64,000 nt of DNA, from NCBI GenBank assembly GCA_018333605.1, contig JAGXSV010000022.1, positions 1 through 64,000 of the forward strand, in the 5' to 3' direction. Under the pieces are notes generated by a model. That model saw nothing but the letters and a program-made list of their open reading frames with translations, had not been told where the DNA came from and searched no databases. A program made the translations under genes and the position numbers. Of this stretch, positions 34,247-43,330 are shown piece after piece (the first letter of the stretch is position 1; the number at the start of each line of letters is the position of its first letter). The DNA is from Hydrogenophaga sp. GTDB lineage: Bacteria > Pseudomonadota > Gammaproteobacteria > Burkholderiales > Burkholderiaceae_C.

Positions 34247-35524
34247 TTACTGCCCGGCCGTCACCGATGGCAGCCAGGTGGAGAGTTCGGGCACGGCCGC
34301 AATCAGCACCAGCGTGAGCATCACCGCCACCAGGAACGGCACCGTGGCCTTGAACAGTGGGCCCATGCGGATGTTGGCCTGCACCATGGCGATGTAGAGG
34401 CCCGGGCCCACCGGCGGCGTGACCAGACCGATCACTGTGGCCACCGTGCACACCACGCCGAAGTGGATCGGGTCGATGCCCAAGGTGTTCACCACCGGCA
34501 TCAACAGCGGCACCACCACGATCAGCACGCTGATGCTTTCCAGAAACATGCCCAGCACCAGCAGCATCGCGATCACCAGCAGCAGGAACACGAAGGGCGA
34601 TTGCGTGAGGCCCTGCATGTACTCCACCACCAGGTCGGGCACGCCCTGAAAGGCGAGCACCCAGCTCAGCACCGAGGCTGCGGCGATCAGGCCGGTGATG
34701 GTGGCGGTGTTGGTGGCCACGCCCAGCAAGATGCCGCCGAGGTCGCGAACCTTGATCTCGCGGTACACAAAACCCAGCGCCAGCGAAATGATGGCCGCCA
34801 CCGCACCCGATTCGGTGGGCGTCATCACGCCCAGCATGATGCCGGCGATGACCACCACCGGAATCACGGCCGGCACCAGGCCTTCGAGCAGCACCTTGAC
34901 CGACTTGGAGCGCTCACTCTTGGCGCCTGCCGGCAAGCCGGGGCCGAACACGCTGTGCAGAAAGATCACCAGCGCCAGCGCCGCCACGATCAGCAGACCG
35001 GGCACGATGCCGGCGATGAACAGCGGAGCGATGGGCTGCACCGCCACCACGCCGTAAATGATCATCAGCATGGACGGCGGGATGATGGGCCCCAGCAGCC
35101 CGGAGGTGACCGTGACCGCGCCCGAGAACGCGCGGTTGTAGCCCATGCGCTCCATGGCCGGAATCATGACCTTGCTCATGACGCCGATTTGCGCCACCGC
35201 GGAGCCCAGAATGGACGCGGCCATGGCGTTGGTGAACAGGTTGGCGTAGGCCAGGCCGCCCTTGAGGTTGCCCACCAGCACTTCGGCCACGGCAATCAGG
35301 CGCTGCGTCAGGCCGGCCTTGTTCATGATCTCACCCACCAGCAAAAACAGCGGGATCGCCAGCAGACTGTTGATTTCCAGCGCGCCGTAAAACTGGATCG
35401 GCACCGAGTCGTACAACACCGCCAGGTCGTTGGTGGCCATGAAGGCCAGCGCGCCCGCCAGGATGGCGCCCACAATGGGCAGGCCGGCAAACAGCAGGCC
35501 AAAGAAAACGATCAGGGTGATCAT
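34247..35524 (-). CDS. dctM: TRAP transporter large permease (DctM family)
   Basis: This 425-residue membrane protein begins MITLIVFFGLLFAGLPIVGA and has DctM landmarks such as NKAGLTQRLI, GSAVAQIG and GLLGPIIPPSMLMIIYG, with about 12 helices. It forms the ion-driven channel of a TRAP importer with DctQ and DctP. The start at 35524 overlaps the dctQ stop by 4 bp. It follows the aromatic-acid gene cluster on the same strand, suggesting it imports an aromatic acid such as 3-hydroxybenzoate. That substrate is inference. Confidence 0.92.
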   Translation of the reverse strand: MITLIVFFGLLFAGLPIVGAILAGALAFMATNDLAVLYDSVPIQFYGALEINSLLAIPLFLLVGEIMNKAGLTQRLIAVAEVLVGNLKGGLAYANLFTNAMAASILGSAVAQIGVMSKVMIPAMERMGYNRAFSGAVTVTSGLLGPIIPPSMLMIIYGVVAVQPIAPLFIAGIVPGLLIVAALALVIFLHSVFGPGLPAGAKSERSKSVKVLLEGLVPAVIPVVVIAGIMLGVMTPTESGAVAAIISLALGFVYREIKVRDLGGILLGVATNTATITGLIAAASVLSWVLAFQGVPDLVVEYMQGLTQSPFVFLLLVIAMLLVLGMFLESISVLIVVVPLLMPVVNTLGIDPIHFGVVCTVATVIGLVTPPVGPGLYIAMVQANIRMGPLFKATVPFLVAVMLTLVLIAAVPELSTWLPSVTAGQ

Positions 35525-36027
35525 GCGGCGGCTCCTTTGAGCAGAGCGCGCGCGTGGCGCAAGATGGCGGCGAACTGGTGAAAGGCCATGCAGGCCATGG
35601 CCAGCGGCAGGGCCGCATAGTTGTACCAGCGCGGCAGCTGGGTGGTGGCACCCAGTTCCATGCGCACCTCGGGCCGGTTGACCCATTCCCAACCCAGCAC
35701 CGCCAGGAACAGCAGCAGCGCCAGCAGCACCGCACCCAGCACGGTCATCAGGGCGTGGCGGGCACGCTCGGGCAAGGCGGCGGGCAAAAAGTCAATGCTC
35801 ACCAGTTGGCCGCCCTGCACCAGCAGCGACAGGCCAAAAAGGGTCACGAAAACGAGCAGCTGGACCGAAATTTCTTCGGCCCAGAAAATCGGTGCACTGA
35901 AGAAATAGCGCATCACCACCTGGGTCATCATGATGCCGGCAATGCCCGCGGTCAGCGCGATCACGGCGCCGCGTTCCAGCTGCATCAGCCAGCGGTCCAG
36001 GGTTTGTATGGGGGCGTACAGGGGCAT
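35521..36027 (-). CDS. dctQ: TRAP transporter small permease (DctQ family)
   Basis: This 168-residue four-helix membrane protein has the DctQ pattern: VVMRYFFSAPIFWAEEISVQLLV in the second helix, then GGQLVSIDFLP. It assembles with DctM. It overlaps dctM by 4 bp and is 83 bp downstream of dctP, giving the common order P-Q-M. Confidence 0.9.
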   Translation of the reverse strand: MPLYAPIQTLDRWLMQLERGAVIALTAGIAGIMMTQVVMRYFFSAPIFWAEEISVQLLVFVTLFGLSLLVQGGQLVSIDFLPAALPERARHALMTVLGAVLLALLLFLAVLGWEWVNRPEVRMELGATTQLPRWYNYAALPLAMACMAFHQFAAILRHARALLKGAAA

Positions 36028-36110
36028 GGTCGCTCTCAGGTTGAGATGATCAAAAGCAGACAGGCCCTTGGCGGGCGCTGTCTGCAGTTCGGTGGCCGAA
36101 GAGGGCCTGT

Positions 36111-37094
36111 TTACAGGTCTTTGGACTGCTTGTAGAAGGCCGCAATCAGCGGGTTCTTGCTGGTGTACTTGTCGCGGATCGGGCCGGCCACTTTCTGGAA
36201 CGAGGCGATGTCGGCGTTGACCACCTTGGCGCCGTCGGCCTTGGCCTTCACCAGGTTGCTGGCGTCGGCGTCAATGGCGGTCTTGAAGCCCCACTGCTCG
36301 GCGTCGGTCACCACCTTGATGATCATGGCGCGCTCGGCGTCGCTGCGCGTGGCCAGCCATTTTTTGGACACCACGATCACGGCCGGGAAGGCCATGTGGT
36401 TGGTCAGCGTCAGGTTGGGCGCCTGCTGGTGAAACTTCAGGCCCACCAGCGCGTCCAGATCCACGTCCACGGCGTCCAGCAGTTTGGTGGTCAGCGACGG
36501 CGCCACTTCCGACAGCGGCATGGCGGTAGGGGCAGCGCCGTTGGCTTGCCACCAGTCGTTGTAAATGGGGCTGGGGAAGGAGCGTATCTTTTTGTTGGCC
36601 AGGTCTTTGGCCGATGCCACGGGCTGCAGCGACAACACATGGCGCATGCCGGCGAAGGTGTAGCCCAGGCCCACCAGACCGTGCTGGTCCAGGCGCTTGA
36701 GCATTTCTTTGGCGGCCGGCGTGCTGGCGGCGCGGGTGGCGTGGGCCACGTCCTTGAAGACATAGGGCAGCGACCACGCCAGGAAGGACTCTTCGCGGTT
36801 GGACAGGCCGCCCACGGTGAACACGCCGAACTGCTGCGCCCCGGCCTGCATCAGGTTGATCATCTGGGCTTCGTTGCCCAGCTTTTGCAGCGGGCTCACC
36901 GCCACTTTCATCTTGCCGCCCGAGGCTTTTTCCAGGTCGGTGGCGATCTTTTCAGACACCTGGTGCCACACATGCGTGGGCGGTGTGATGTGGCCGAGCT
37001 TCAGGGTCTGGGCACTGGCGCCGCTGGCCACGGCGGTGAGCGTAAGGGCGGCTGCGAGGCCGCGCAGGGTCTGGGTAAATGTCATGGGTTTCAT
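36111..37094 (-). CDS. dctP: TRAP transporter substrate-binding protein (DctP family)
   Basis: This 327-residue periplasmic protein has a signal peptide (LAAALTLTAVASGASA before QTLKLGH). The DctP landmarks are KIATDLEKASGGKMKV, the ligand-binding KIRSFPSP with a conserved Arg, and DLDALVGLKFHQQ. It delivers the substrate to the DctQM permease encoded next. It lies 84 bp downstream of the maleylpyruvate isomerase gene on the same strand, supporting uptake of an aromatic acid fed to the gentisate pathway. Confidence 0.9.
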   Translation of the reverse strand: MKPMTFTQTLRGLAAALTLTAVASGASAQTLKLGHITPPTHVWHQVSEKIATDLEKASGGKMKVAVSPLQKLGNEAQMINLMQAGAQQFGVFTVGGLSNREESFLAWSLPYVFKDVAHATRAASTPAAKEMLKRLDQHGLVGLGYTFAGMRHVLSLQPVASAKDLANKKIRSFPSPIYNDWWQANGAAPTAMPLSEVAPSLTTKLLDAVDVDLDALVGLKFHQQAPNLTLTNHMAFPAVIVVSKKWLATRSDAERAMIIKVVTDAEQWGFKTAIDADASNLVKAKADGAKVVNADIASFQKVAGPIRDKYTSKNPLIAAFYKQSKDL

Positions 37095-37178
37095 GGGAAC
37101 GGGCGGGACAAAGCAGCGGCCTCGGCGCGCGTGGCGCCAAAGCCTGCTGCGGGTTAAAAAAGGATGGCTGGAAGGGGT

Positions 37179-37820
37179 TCAGGCCGCGTCGGGTTGCGCG
37201 GCCGGGGCTGCGCGTTTGAACGCGTCGAGCTCGCTGCAAGCCCGATCAATGGCACTGATGAGCGGCCAGCGCGCCAGGTCCACCTTGAAGCGGCGTGCGC
37301 TTTCCACCTGGGGAATCAGGTACACGTCGGCCACGGTGGGCGCGTGGCCAAAGCTGAACGCGCCACGCGCCGGGTCGGCTCCCAGCAGTGCCTCGTAGGC
37401 GTCAAAACCGGCGCTGATCCAGGTGGCGCACCAGGCGTTCACCGTGACTTCGTCGGCGTTGAACTGCTTGCGCAGCGCTTCCAGAATGCGGCGGTTGTTG
37501 ATGGGGTGGATGTCGCAACCCACGATGGCCGCGAGCGCCCGCACGCGCGCCCGCTCGCTGGCGCCGGCGGGCAGCAGCGCGGGCGCAGGGTGCGTTTCTT
37601 CCAGCCACTCGATGATGGCGGGCGACTGGATCAGCACCTCGCCGTTGTCCAGCTCCAGCGCCGGCACCAGCATCTGCGGGTTGACCGCTTTGAAGGCGTC
37701 TTTCAGATGCTCTTCCTTGCCCAGGTGCACCGCCAGGTACTCGGCGCTCAGGTCCTTGAGGTTGAGCGCAATGCGAAGGCGATGCGATGTGCCGCTGCGC
37801 CAGAAGTTGTAGAGCTTCAT
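37179..37820 (-). CDS. nagL: Maleylpyruvate/maleylacetoacetate isomerase (zeta-class GST)
   Basis: This 213-residue two-domain glutathione transferase of the zeta class begins [20 protein letters not shown], the catalytic Ser-rich loop region. It has [21 protein letters not shown] for glutathione binding. The neighbouring gentisate dioxygenase and fumarylpyruvate hydrolase indicate that it isomerises maleylpyruvate to fumarylpyruvate rather than acting in tyrosine breakdown. It overlaps the hydrolase gene by 4 bp. Confidence 0.85.
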   Translation of the reverse strand: MKLYNFWRSGTSHRLRIALNLKDLSAEYLAVHLGKEEHLKDAFKAVNPQMLVPALELDNGEVLIQSPAIIEWLEETHPAPALLPAGASERARVRALAAIVGCDIHPINNRRILEALRKQFNADEVTVNAWCATWISAGFDAYEALLGADPARGAFSFGHAPTVADVYLIPQVESARRFKVDLARWPLISAIDRACSELDAFKRAAPAAQPDAA

Positions 37821-38518
37821 TCGGCAGGGCCCACCGTCAGCGCAACCTCGGCCACGCCTTCCACACGGCCGGTGATCTTGTCACCCGCCACCACCGCGCC
37901 CACGCCCTCGGGGGTGCCGGTGTAGATCAGGTCGCCGGGTTGCAGGTGATAGAACAGCGACAGGTCGGCAATGATTTCGCGGATGTTCCAGATCAGCTTG
38001 TTCACGTCGGACGATTGCCTGGTGGTGCCGTTGACTTCCAGCGCAATCGCGCCGTGTTCGATGATCCGGCCTTCCATGGGCACGATCTCGGAACACACCG
38101 ACGACTGCTCCACGTCTTTGCCCAGATCCCAGGGGCGGCCCTTGTCGCGCGCGACCAGTTGCAGATCGCGGCGTGTCATGTCCAGGCCAGCGGCGTAGCC
38201 GTAGATCACGGTGTGCGCGTCTTCGGCCTTCACGCGGAAACCGGCCTTGCCGATGGCCACCACCAACTCCATTTCGAAGTGGTAGTTTTTGGTCTCGGGC
38301 GGGTAGGCCACGGTTGCGCCCGAGGGCGTGAGCGTTTGCGGCGCCTTGGTGAAGTAGAACGGGCGCTCGACCGATTTGTCCACCGGCTTGCCCATTTCCA
38401 CCGCGTGCGCGTGGTAGTTGCGGCCGACGAAGAACAGGCGGTTGATGGGGAACTGCTCGTCCTTGCCACGGATGGCGACGGACTGCACGGCGGGTGGGGT
38501 GAAGAGGTATTGGGTCAT
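37817..38518 (-). CDS. nagK: Fumarylpyruvate hydrolase (FAH family)
   Basis: This 233-residue member of the fumarylacetoacetate hydrolase fold has [14 protein letters not shown] and the metal-binding acidic set in [11 protein letters not shown] and [14 protein letters not shown]. The C-terminal part has [10 protein letters not shown]. It splits fumarylpyruvate to fumarate and pyruvate, the last gentisate step. The start at 38518 ([11 protein letters not shown]) fits the family; upstream is repeat R1. No purine-rich ribosome site is visible. Confidence 0.88.
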   Translation of the reverse strand: MTQYLFTPPAVQSVAIRGKDEQFPINRLFFVGRNYHAHAVEMGKPVDKSVERPFYFTKAPQTLTPSGATVAYPPETKNYHFEMELVVAIGKAGFRVKAEDAHTVIYGYAAGLDMTRRDLQLVARDKGRPWDLGKDVEQSSVCSEIVPMEGRIIEHGAIALEVNGTTRQSSDVNKLIWNIREIIADLSLFYHLQPGDLIYTGTPEGVGAVVAGDKITGRVEGVAEVALTVGPAE

Positions 38519-38555
38519 GGTCAAAGAAGGAGAGGGGTCGAAGTGAAATGTCTTG

Positions 38556-38631
38556 AACCGGGAGCACCGCGGAACCGGCTTTGCCGGGCCGCTGGAGTGG
38601 CCCCCTGGGGGGTGGTGCGCCAGGTGCGGGG
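38556..38631 (-). repeat. Dispersed repeat R1, copy D
   Basis: GGAACCGGCTTTGCCGGGCC is followed by a CCCCCTGGGGGG hairpin and GGTGCGCC. This is the reverse orientation of copies A and C. It fills the gap between the gentisate dioxygenase and fumarylpyruvate hydrolase genes. Confidence 0.72.
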
Positions 38632-38636
38632 TTGGG

Positions 38637-39674
38637 TTATCTCGTCTCGTACACGCCCAGCTTGCGGTGCAGCGGTGACTCATCGGCGATGAAGACAAAC
38701 GCAGGCTCTTCAGCCGAACGGTTCTTCAGCGTCACAGCTTCGTAACCCGGGGTGCAGCAGGTGTCGGCCTCCACCAGCGGGAAGGTTTTGTCCAGCACCG
38801 CCACGTCCACAGCACCTTCAATCAGGTGGAACACCTGCGAGGGTGAGCGCGCCGGTAACGAGAGGGTCTGGCCGGGCTTGAGCATCAGTGCGTAGAAGCC
38901 GAGGATGTTCTCGGCGTCGTCGCCGGTTTCCGGGTTCACGTAGGTCACCTGCACGCAGTCCAGGTCAGGCTCGTTCGCCGCCATGGCCACGAGCGCGGCG
39001 CGCGTATCCACCCAGGGGTAGCGCAGCATGGGGTAGCGCTTGTCGCTGCGGTGGAACATGGTGGTGGGCACCACGCCAGCGCGGGTCCAGGCGCGGTCGC
39101 CGCTGCCTTGCTTCACGGTCTGGCGTGCGCCATCGACGTGGTAGCTGGCCTCCATGTAATACACCAGTGGCAGGTCCAGCACGTCGAGCCAGACCACCGG
39201 GTCTTTGCCGTCGTGGCCATGCTCGTGCCACAGGCCGGTGGGCGTCAGGATCAGATCGCCGCGGCTCATCGGGCACTTCTCGCCGTCCACCGTGGTGTAG
39301 GCACCTTCGCCTTCCACAATCATGCGCACCGCGTTGGGCGTGTGTCGGTGGCTGGGCGCCCACTCGCCGGGCAGCAGCAACTGCATGCCCAGGTACATGG
39401 CCGGGCTGGCCTTCATGTTTTCCAGGCCGTGGCCGGGGTTGGCGAGCACCAGCACCCTGCGCTCGGCTTTTTCAATGGGCGTGAGCTCGCCGGCCTTCAG
39501 CAGCAGTGGCTTCAGCGAGGCGTAAGGCCAGTGCGTGGCCAGGGTGGCGCGTGTCGGCACCCTGGGCGGCAGCACGGCACGCAGGCTGGGCCACAGCGGT
39601 ACCAGGTTCAGCGCCTTGAGGTCGTCGCGGTAGTCTTGCGGCAGGTCTTCGAGTCTTCCGAGTTCTTGGCTCAT
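38637..39674 (-). CDS. Gentisate 1,2-dioxygenase
   Basis: This 345-residue bicupin has iron ligands expected in [19 protein letters not shown] and the following [14 protein letters not shown] block. A second cupin in the C-terminal half ([17 protein letters not shown]) is also present. It opens the gentisate ring to maleylpyruvate with O2. The start at 39674 follows AAGGAG, 8 bases before the ATG. It is 17 bp after the 3-hydroxybenzoate hydroxylase gene and is the second gene of the catabolic operon. Confidence 0.92.
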   Translation of the reverse strand: MSQELGRLEDLPQDYRDDLKALNLVPLWPSLRAVLPPRVPTRATLATHWPYASLKPLLLKAGELTPIEKAERRVLVLANPGHGLENMKASPAMYLGMQLLLPGEWAPSHRHTPNAVRMIVEGEGAYTTVDGEKCPMSRGDLILTPTGLWHEHGHDGKDPVVWLDVLDLPLVYYMEASYHVDGARQTVKQGSGDRAWTRAGVVPTTMFHRSDKRYPMLRYPWVDTRAALVAMAANEPDLDCVQVTYVNPETGDDAENILGFYALMLKPGQTLSLPARSPSQVFHLIEGAVDVAVLDKTFPLVEADTCCTPGYEAVTLKNRSAEEPAFVFIADESPLHRKLGVYETR

Positions 39675-39691
39675 GGGGTTTCTCCTTGTGG

Positions 39692-40900
39692 TTAGCCTTG
39701 CTGGAGGCAATTCGTCACGTTCCAGCTGTAGAGCCATTCGATGGCGTCATAAAAGCGATCTTGCGAACGGCCTTTCCACAGGCTGTTGCGGATCAGCCGC
39801 TCCACGCCGGCAGCGTGGTACAGGCGGCCCATTTCGCGGCCGCTGAGCACAATGCGCGCGGTGCGGGTCACGCGGTTTTTCTGGTAGAGCTGCAGTGCAG
39901 CGTCCCAGTCCTTGTTCGTCACGCGCAGGGCTTCGCCCAGCGTGACCGCGTCTTCCATCGCCATGCAGGCGCCCTGCGCCATGTACTGCGTGGTGGGGTG
40001 GGCAGCGTCGCCCAGGATGGTGGCTCGGCCGAAGACCCAGGTGTCGATCGGCTCGCGGTCGGCGGTGGCCCAGCGCTTCCAGGTCTTGGGCAGTTCGATC
40101 AACTGGCGCGCCTTGGGGCTGATGCCCTGGAAGTAGCTCTCCACTTCTTCCTTGCTGCCGTCGGTCACGCCCCACGTTTCCTGCTGCCGGCTGTGGAAGG
40201 TCACGACCACGTTGTATTGCTCGCCGCCACGCAGGGGGTAGTGCACCAGGTGGCACTTGGGGCCAGCCCACAGACTGGCTGCGTTCCAGCGCAGATTTTC
40301 CGGGAAGTCGGCCTTTTCGACCACCGCACGGTACACCACGTGGCCGGTCACGCGGGGTGGGTCGTTCACGTACTGCGCACGAACCACCGACTTGCCACCG
40401 TCGGCGCCGATGAGCGCCTGACCCGTCCAGCGCTTACCGTTCTGGTCGATGGCGGTCACGGTCTGGGTCGCTGCGTCCTGCTCGATTTTATCGATGCGGG
40501 TGTTGGTGAAGAACTCGATCCGGCCGGTTTCGACCGCGCCTTCAAGCAGCGAGCCATGGATGTCGGCGCGGTGAATCACGGCGTAAGGGTTGCCAAAGCG
40601 CTGGCGGAACGCTTCGCCGGTCTCGATCTTGCCGACCTGGTACTCGTCGATGGCGTCGTGCATCACCATGTAGTCGGTGTAGACGGCACGGCCACGCGCC
40701 TTGTCGCCGATACCCAGTGCGTCGAACGCATGGAAAGCATTCGGGCCGAGTTGGATGCCGGCACCGATTTCCCCAATCTCGGGCGCCTGCTCGAATACCT
40801 GCACTTTGAAACCCTGGCGCACCAAAGCGAGGGCAGCGGCCAAGCCGCCAATGCCACCACCGGCTACCAACACGGGAAGATCGGACTGCACGTTGCTCAT
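39692..40900 (-). CDS. 3-hydroxybenzoate 6-hydroxylase (FAD monooxygenase)
   Basis: This 402-residue flavoprotein has LVAGGGIGGLAAALAL at residues 11-26 (FAD dinucleotide motif), a mid ADGGKS segment and GDAAHPTTQYMAQG near residue 290. It resembles 3-hydroxybenzoate 6-hydroxylases such as NagX and MhbM. Together with the adjacent gentisate dioxygenase it converts 3-hydroxybenzoate to ring-cleavage products. A salicylate hydroxylase activity is a possible alternative. It is first in the operon and divergent from a MarR regulator. Confidence 0.85.
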   Translation of the reverse strand: MSNVQSDLPVLVAGGGIGGLAAALALVRQGFKVQVFEQAPEIGEIGAGIQLGPNAFHAFDALGIGDKARGRAVYTDYMVMHDAIDEYQVGKIETGEAFRQRFGNPYAVIHRADIHGSLLEGAVETGRIEFFTNTRIDKIEQDAATQTVTAIDQNGKRWTGQALIGADGGKSVVRAQYVNDPPRVTGHVVYRAVVEKADFPENLRWNAASLWAGPKCHLVHYPLRGGEQYNVVVTFHSRQQETWGVTDGSKEEVESYFQGISPKARQLIELPKTWKRWATADREPIDTWVFGRATILGDAAHPTTQYMAQGACMAMEDAVTLGEALRVTNKDWDAALQLYQKNRVTRTARIVLSGREMGRLYHAAGVERLIRNSLWKGRSQDRFYDAIEWLYSWNVTNCLQQG

Positions 40901-40939
40901 GGGGTTCTCCAGTTAAAACTTTGTGCACATATCATCAGT

Positions 40940-40961
40940 ACACTCACTATAAGTGTAGTGT
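40940..40961. promoter_or_regulatory. Candidate MarR operator between the hydroxylase and regulator genes
   Basis: Nested inverted repeats are ACACT (40940-40944) with AGTGT (40957-40961), and inside them CACT-ATA-AGTG (40945-40955). The site lies in an AT-rich 108-bp divergent region, a typical location for autoregulated MarR control. Confidence 0.55.
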
Positions 40962-41008
40962 TAGTATGGAATTTTGAAAAGTGCGGGTTTACCCTTATTT
41001 TGTTTGTC

Positions 41009-41530
41009 ATGAAAAAAGACCCAGCCTCCCGCGTCGACATCGACTTGCAGCCCGGCCACGCCATTCGACGGTTGCACCAGATTTCGGTCGGCGTCTTTCT
41101 GCAGGAAGCGGGCGATCTGGGCATCACACCCGTACAGTACGCCGCTTTGCAGACGGTCGGCAACCAGCCCGGGATTGACCAGCGCACCCTGGCCCGCAAC
41201 ATTGCGCTGGACGCATCCACCACCGGCGGCGTGGTCGACCGACTGGAAGCCCGTGGCTGGCTGGAGCGCAAGACATCCACCGAAGACCGGCGTGCCCGTC
41301 AGTTGGCGCTCACGCTGTCAGGCGAGCAGGCCTTGCGCGAGGCGGTGCCGGTGATGCTGCGCGCCCAGGAGCAAATACTGGCGCCCCTGAGCGAAAGCCA
41401 GCGCACCACCTTCATGGCGTTGTTGCAGGTGCTTGTGACCCAAAACAACGAACTCAGCCGCGCGCCGAGCGAGGCGACGGGCAAATTGAACATGGACAGC
41501 GACAAGTTCCGGCTTGCTCGCGGTGCCTGA
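41009..41530 (+). CDS. MarR-family regulator of the gentisate operon
   Basis: This 173-residue winged-helix regulator has DNA-binding segments in LARNIALDASTTGGVVDRLEARGWL and the wing ERKTSTEDRRARQLALTLS. The first helices (HAIRRLHQISVGVF) would form the dimer. It is divergent from the 3-hydroxybenzoate hydroxylase and likely represses that operon until the substrate or gentisate binds. The start at 41009 (MKKDPASRVDI) is the first ATG after the AT-rich promoter. Confidence 0.88.
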   Translation: MKKDPASRVDIDLQPGHAIRRLHQISVGVFLQEAGDLGITPVQYAALQTVGNQPGIDQRTLARNIALDASTTGGVVDRLEARGWLERKTSTEDRRARQLALTLSGEQALREAVPVMLRAQEQILAPLSESQRTTFMALLQVLVTQNNELSRAPSEATGKLNMDSDKFRLARGA

Positions 41531-42149
41531 GTGCTGGGAGTGTTTCGGACTTGGAGCGCCGAGAGGCGAAAACCGGCTCCTGCGCGGACGGCTTTCGCCC
41601 GATTCGCAGGCCCATAGCCCCGCCAAGGGTCAAGAAACGGGTGAAAAATGGACCGCTGAGGTCGATCTGTAGCCGGCGATTTCCGAGCCCGACAGGCGCC
41701 CAGTTCGAAATGGCAGCCGGGCGGCGTGGGTGCGTAGATGGACGGATTGCCGTGCGAGGTGGATCCGCCTGGATGTTTGGGAGCGTGGCGGCGCCTGAGC
41801 GGCAGGCACAGCCACGGAACCCGGGGGCACTGAGGTCCGGGAATCCTGGGCCCATTCGGCCGAGGTCTGCTCGTACAGGCGATGAGCAAATCGAAGCGGC
41901 ATCCGGTGGGCTTGATGCCAAATTTTTTGAGTGCCGACCCGCCACCGAGGACGCGGGCCGGCATGTTTTGCGTGCCATCCAGGACGCATCACGAACCCCG
42001 AAGCGGCGCCCTCCGGTGCTCCCCATGTCGCGCTGGTGCGGCCAGGGTTTTGTGTGATCGGTTATCGTATATACCCTTCTTGTCGCAGGGGTGTGCCAGT
42101 GGCTCACGCCCCTCGCCCACCGACCCCATTCAACAGGAGTGCAGTTTCC
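41531..42149. other. 619-bp stretch without a convincing gene
   Basis: Open frames exist on both strands (for example 41551-42057 plus), but they are rich in Arg, Pro and Ser and match no family I know. No IS ends or strong hairpins are obvious. An AT-rich spot, GTTATCGTATATACC (about 42060-42074), may be the promoter of the TRAP binding protein gene that follows. The composition suggests a decayed insertion or a long untranslated leader. Confidence 0.5.
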
Positions 42150-43232
42150 ATGGATCGTCGTTCCCTGATCAAAAATACCGGCATTGCGGGCGTTCTGGCA
42201 GCTGGCATTGCGCCGGCTGTGCATGCGCAAGCCGCCGTCCGCTGGCGCCTGGCTTCCAGCTTTCCCAAGTCGCTGCCGACCATCTTCGGCTCCGCCGAGA
42301 AATTTTCTGAAACCGTCAAGGCCCTGTCGGGTGGGCGGTTCGAGGTATCCGTGCATGCGGCCGGCGAGTTGGTGCCCGCCTTCGGTGTGGTGGATGCCAT
42401 CCAGGGGGACACCATCGAAATGGCGCAGACCGCGCCCTACTATTTCACCGGCAAAGACCCCATCTTCGCCTTTGGTTGCGCGGTGCCCTTTGGTCTGACC
42501 GCACGCCACATGGACGCCTGGATGGAGCACGGCAATGGCCGCAAGCTGATGGATGCGTTCTACGCGAAGTACAACATCGCCTCCATGAGCAGCGGCAACA
42601 CCGGCACCCAGATGGGCGGCTGGTACCGCAAGGAGATCAAGACCGTGGCCGACCTGAAGGGCCTGAAGATGCGTCTGGGCGGCGGCCTGTTTGGTGAAAC
42701 CATGGCCAAGCTGGGCGTGGTGGCGCAAAACCTGCCGGCTGGCGAGGTGTACCAGGCCCTTGAAAAAGGCACGCTGGATGCCACCGAATTCGTTGGTCCG
42801 GCCGATGACGAGAAGCTGGGCTTCAACAAGGTCGCGCCCTTTTACTACTACCCTGGCTGGTGGGAAGGCGGTGCCGAGCTGGAATTCTTCATCAACAAGA
42901 AGGCTTTCGACGCCCTGTCGTCCGAGAACAAGGCCATCGTGCGGGCCGCGGGTGCCGTGGCCGCGCGCGACATGACCGCCAAGTACGATGCGCTGAATCC
43001 GGCGGCGCTCAAGCGCCTGGTGGCTGCGGGCACCAAGCTCAAGCCCTTCTCCAAAGACCTGATGGACGCTGGCTTCAAGACGGCGATGTCGGTGTTCGCC
43101 GAGCACGAGGCCAAGTCGCCCGAGTTCAAGAAGATCCACCAGGACATGCGTGCCTTCCAGCGCGATCAGATTCTGTGGAGCCGGTTCTCTGAGTGGCGTT
43201 ACGACAACTACATTGCTGGCGTGAAAATTTAA
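42150..43232 (+). CDS. TRAP-type substrate-binding protein without adjacent permease
   Basis: This 360-residue binding protein begins with an apparent twin-arginine signal (MDRRSLIKNTGIAGVLAAG). It resembles the monocarboxylate/2-oxoacid group of TRAP binding proteins, with GDTIEMAQTAPYYFTGKDP, LKMRLGGGLFG and GTLDATEFVGPADD. The ribosome site is CAGGAG. No DctQ or DctM gene is next to it; the nearest pair (34.2-36 kb) already has its own DctP. It may work with a permease elsewhere or sense substrate. A strong terminator follows. Confidence 0.88.
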   Translation: MDRRSLIKNTGIAGVLAAGIAPAVHAQAAVRWRLASSFPKSLPTIFGSAEKFSETVKALSGGRFEVSVHAAGELVPAFGVVDAIQGDTIEMAQTAPYYFTGKDPIFAFGCAVPFGLTARHMDAWMEHGNGRKLMDAFYAKYNIASMSSGNTGTQMGGWYRKEIKTVADLKGLKMRLGGGLFGETMAKLGVVAQNLPAGEVYQALEKGTLDATEFVGPADDEKLGFNKVAPFYYYPGWWEGGAELEFFINKKAFDALSSENKAIVRAAGAVAARDMTAKYDALNPAALKRLVAAGTKLKPFSKDLMDAGFKTAMSVFAEHEAKSPEFKKIHQDMRAFQRDQILWSRFSEWRYDNYIAGVKI

Positions 43233-43263
43233 GCTCAAATGCCCCAGCCACCTCGTGTGGTGT

Positions 43264-43296
43264 TGCCAAAGCCGCCCTCGGGCGGCTTTGGCATTT
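43264..43296. terminator. Strong bidirectional terminator
   Basis: A 13-bp perfect stem (TGCCAAAGCCGCC with GGCGGCTTTGGCA) has a CTCG loop and lies between two convergent genes. It serves the binding-protein gene and possibly the permease gene. Confidence 0.85.
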
Positions 43297-43330
43297 CAGC
43301 TGCCTGCCAGGGCGGTACGCCTGCGGGTGC

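Noticed and set aside
41551..42057. 168-codon open frame in the gap before the orphan TRAP gene
   Set aside because: Composition is Arg/Pro/Ser-rich, there is no ribosome site, competing frames of similar length lie on the other strand, and no family resemblance was seen.
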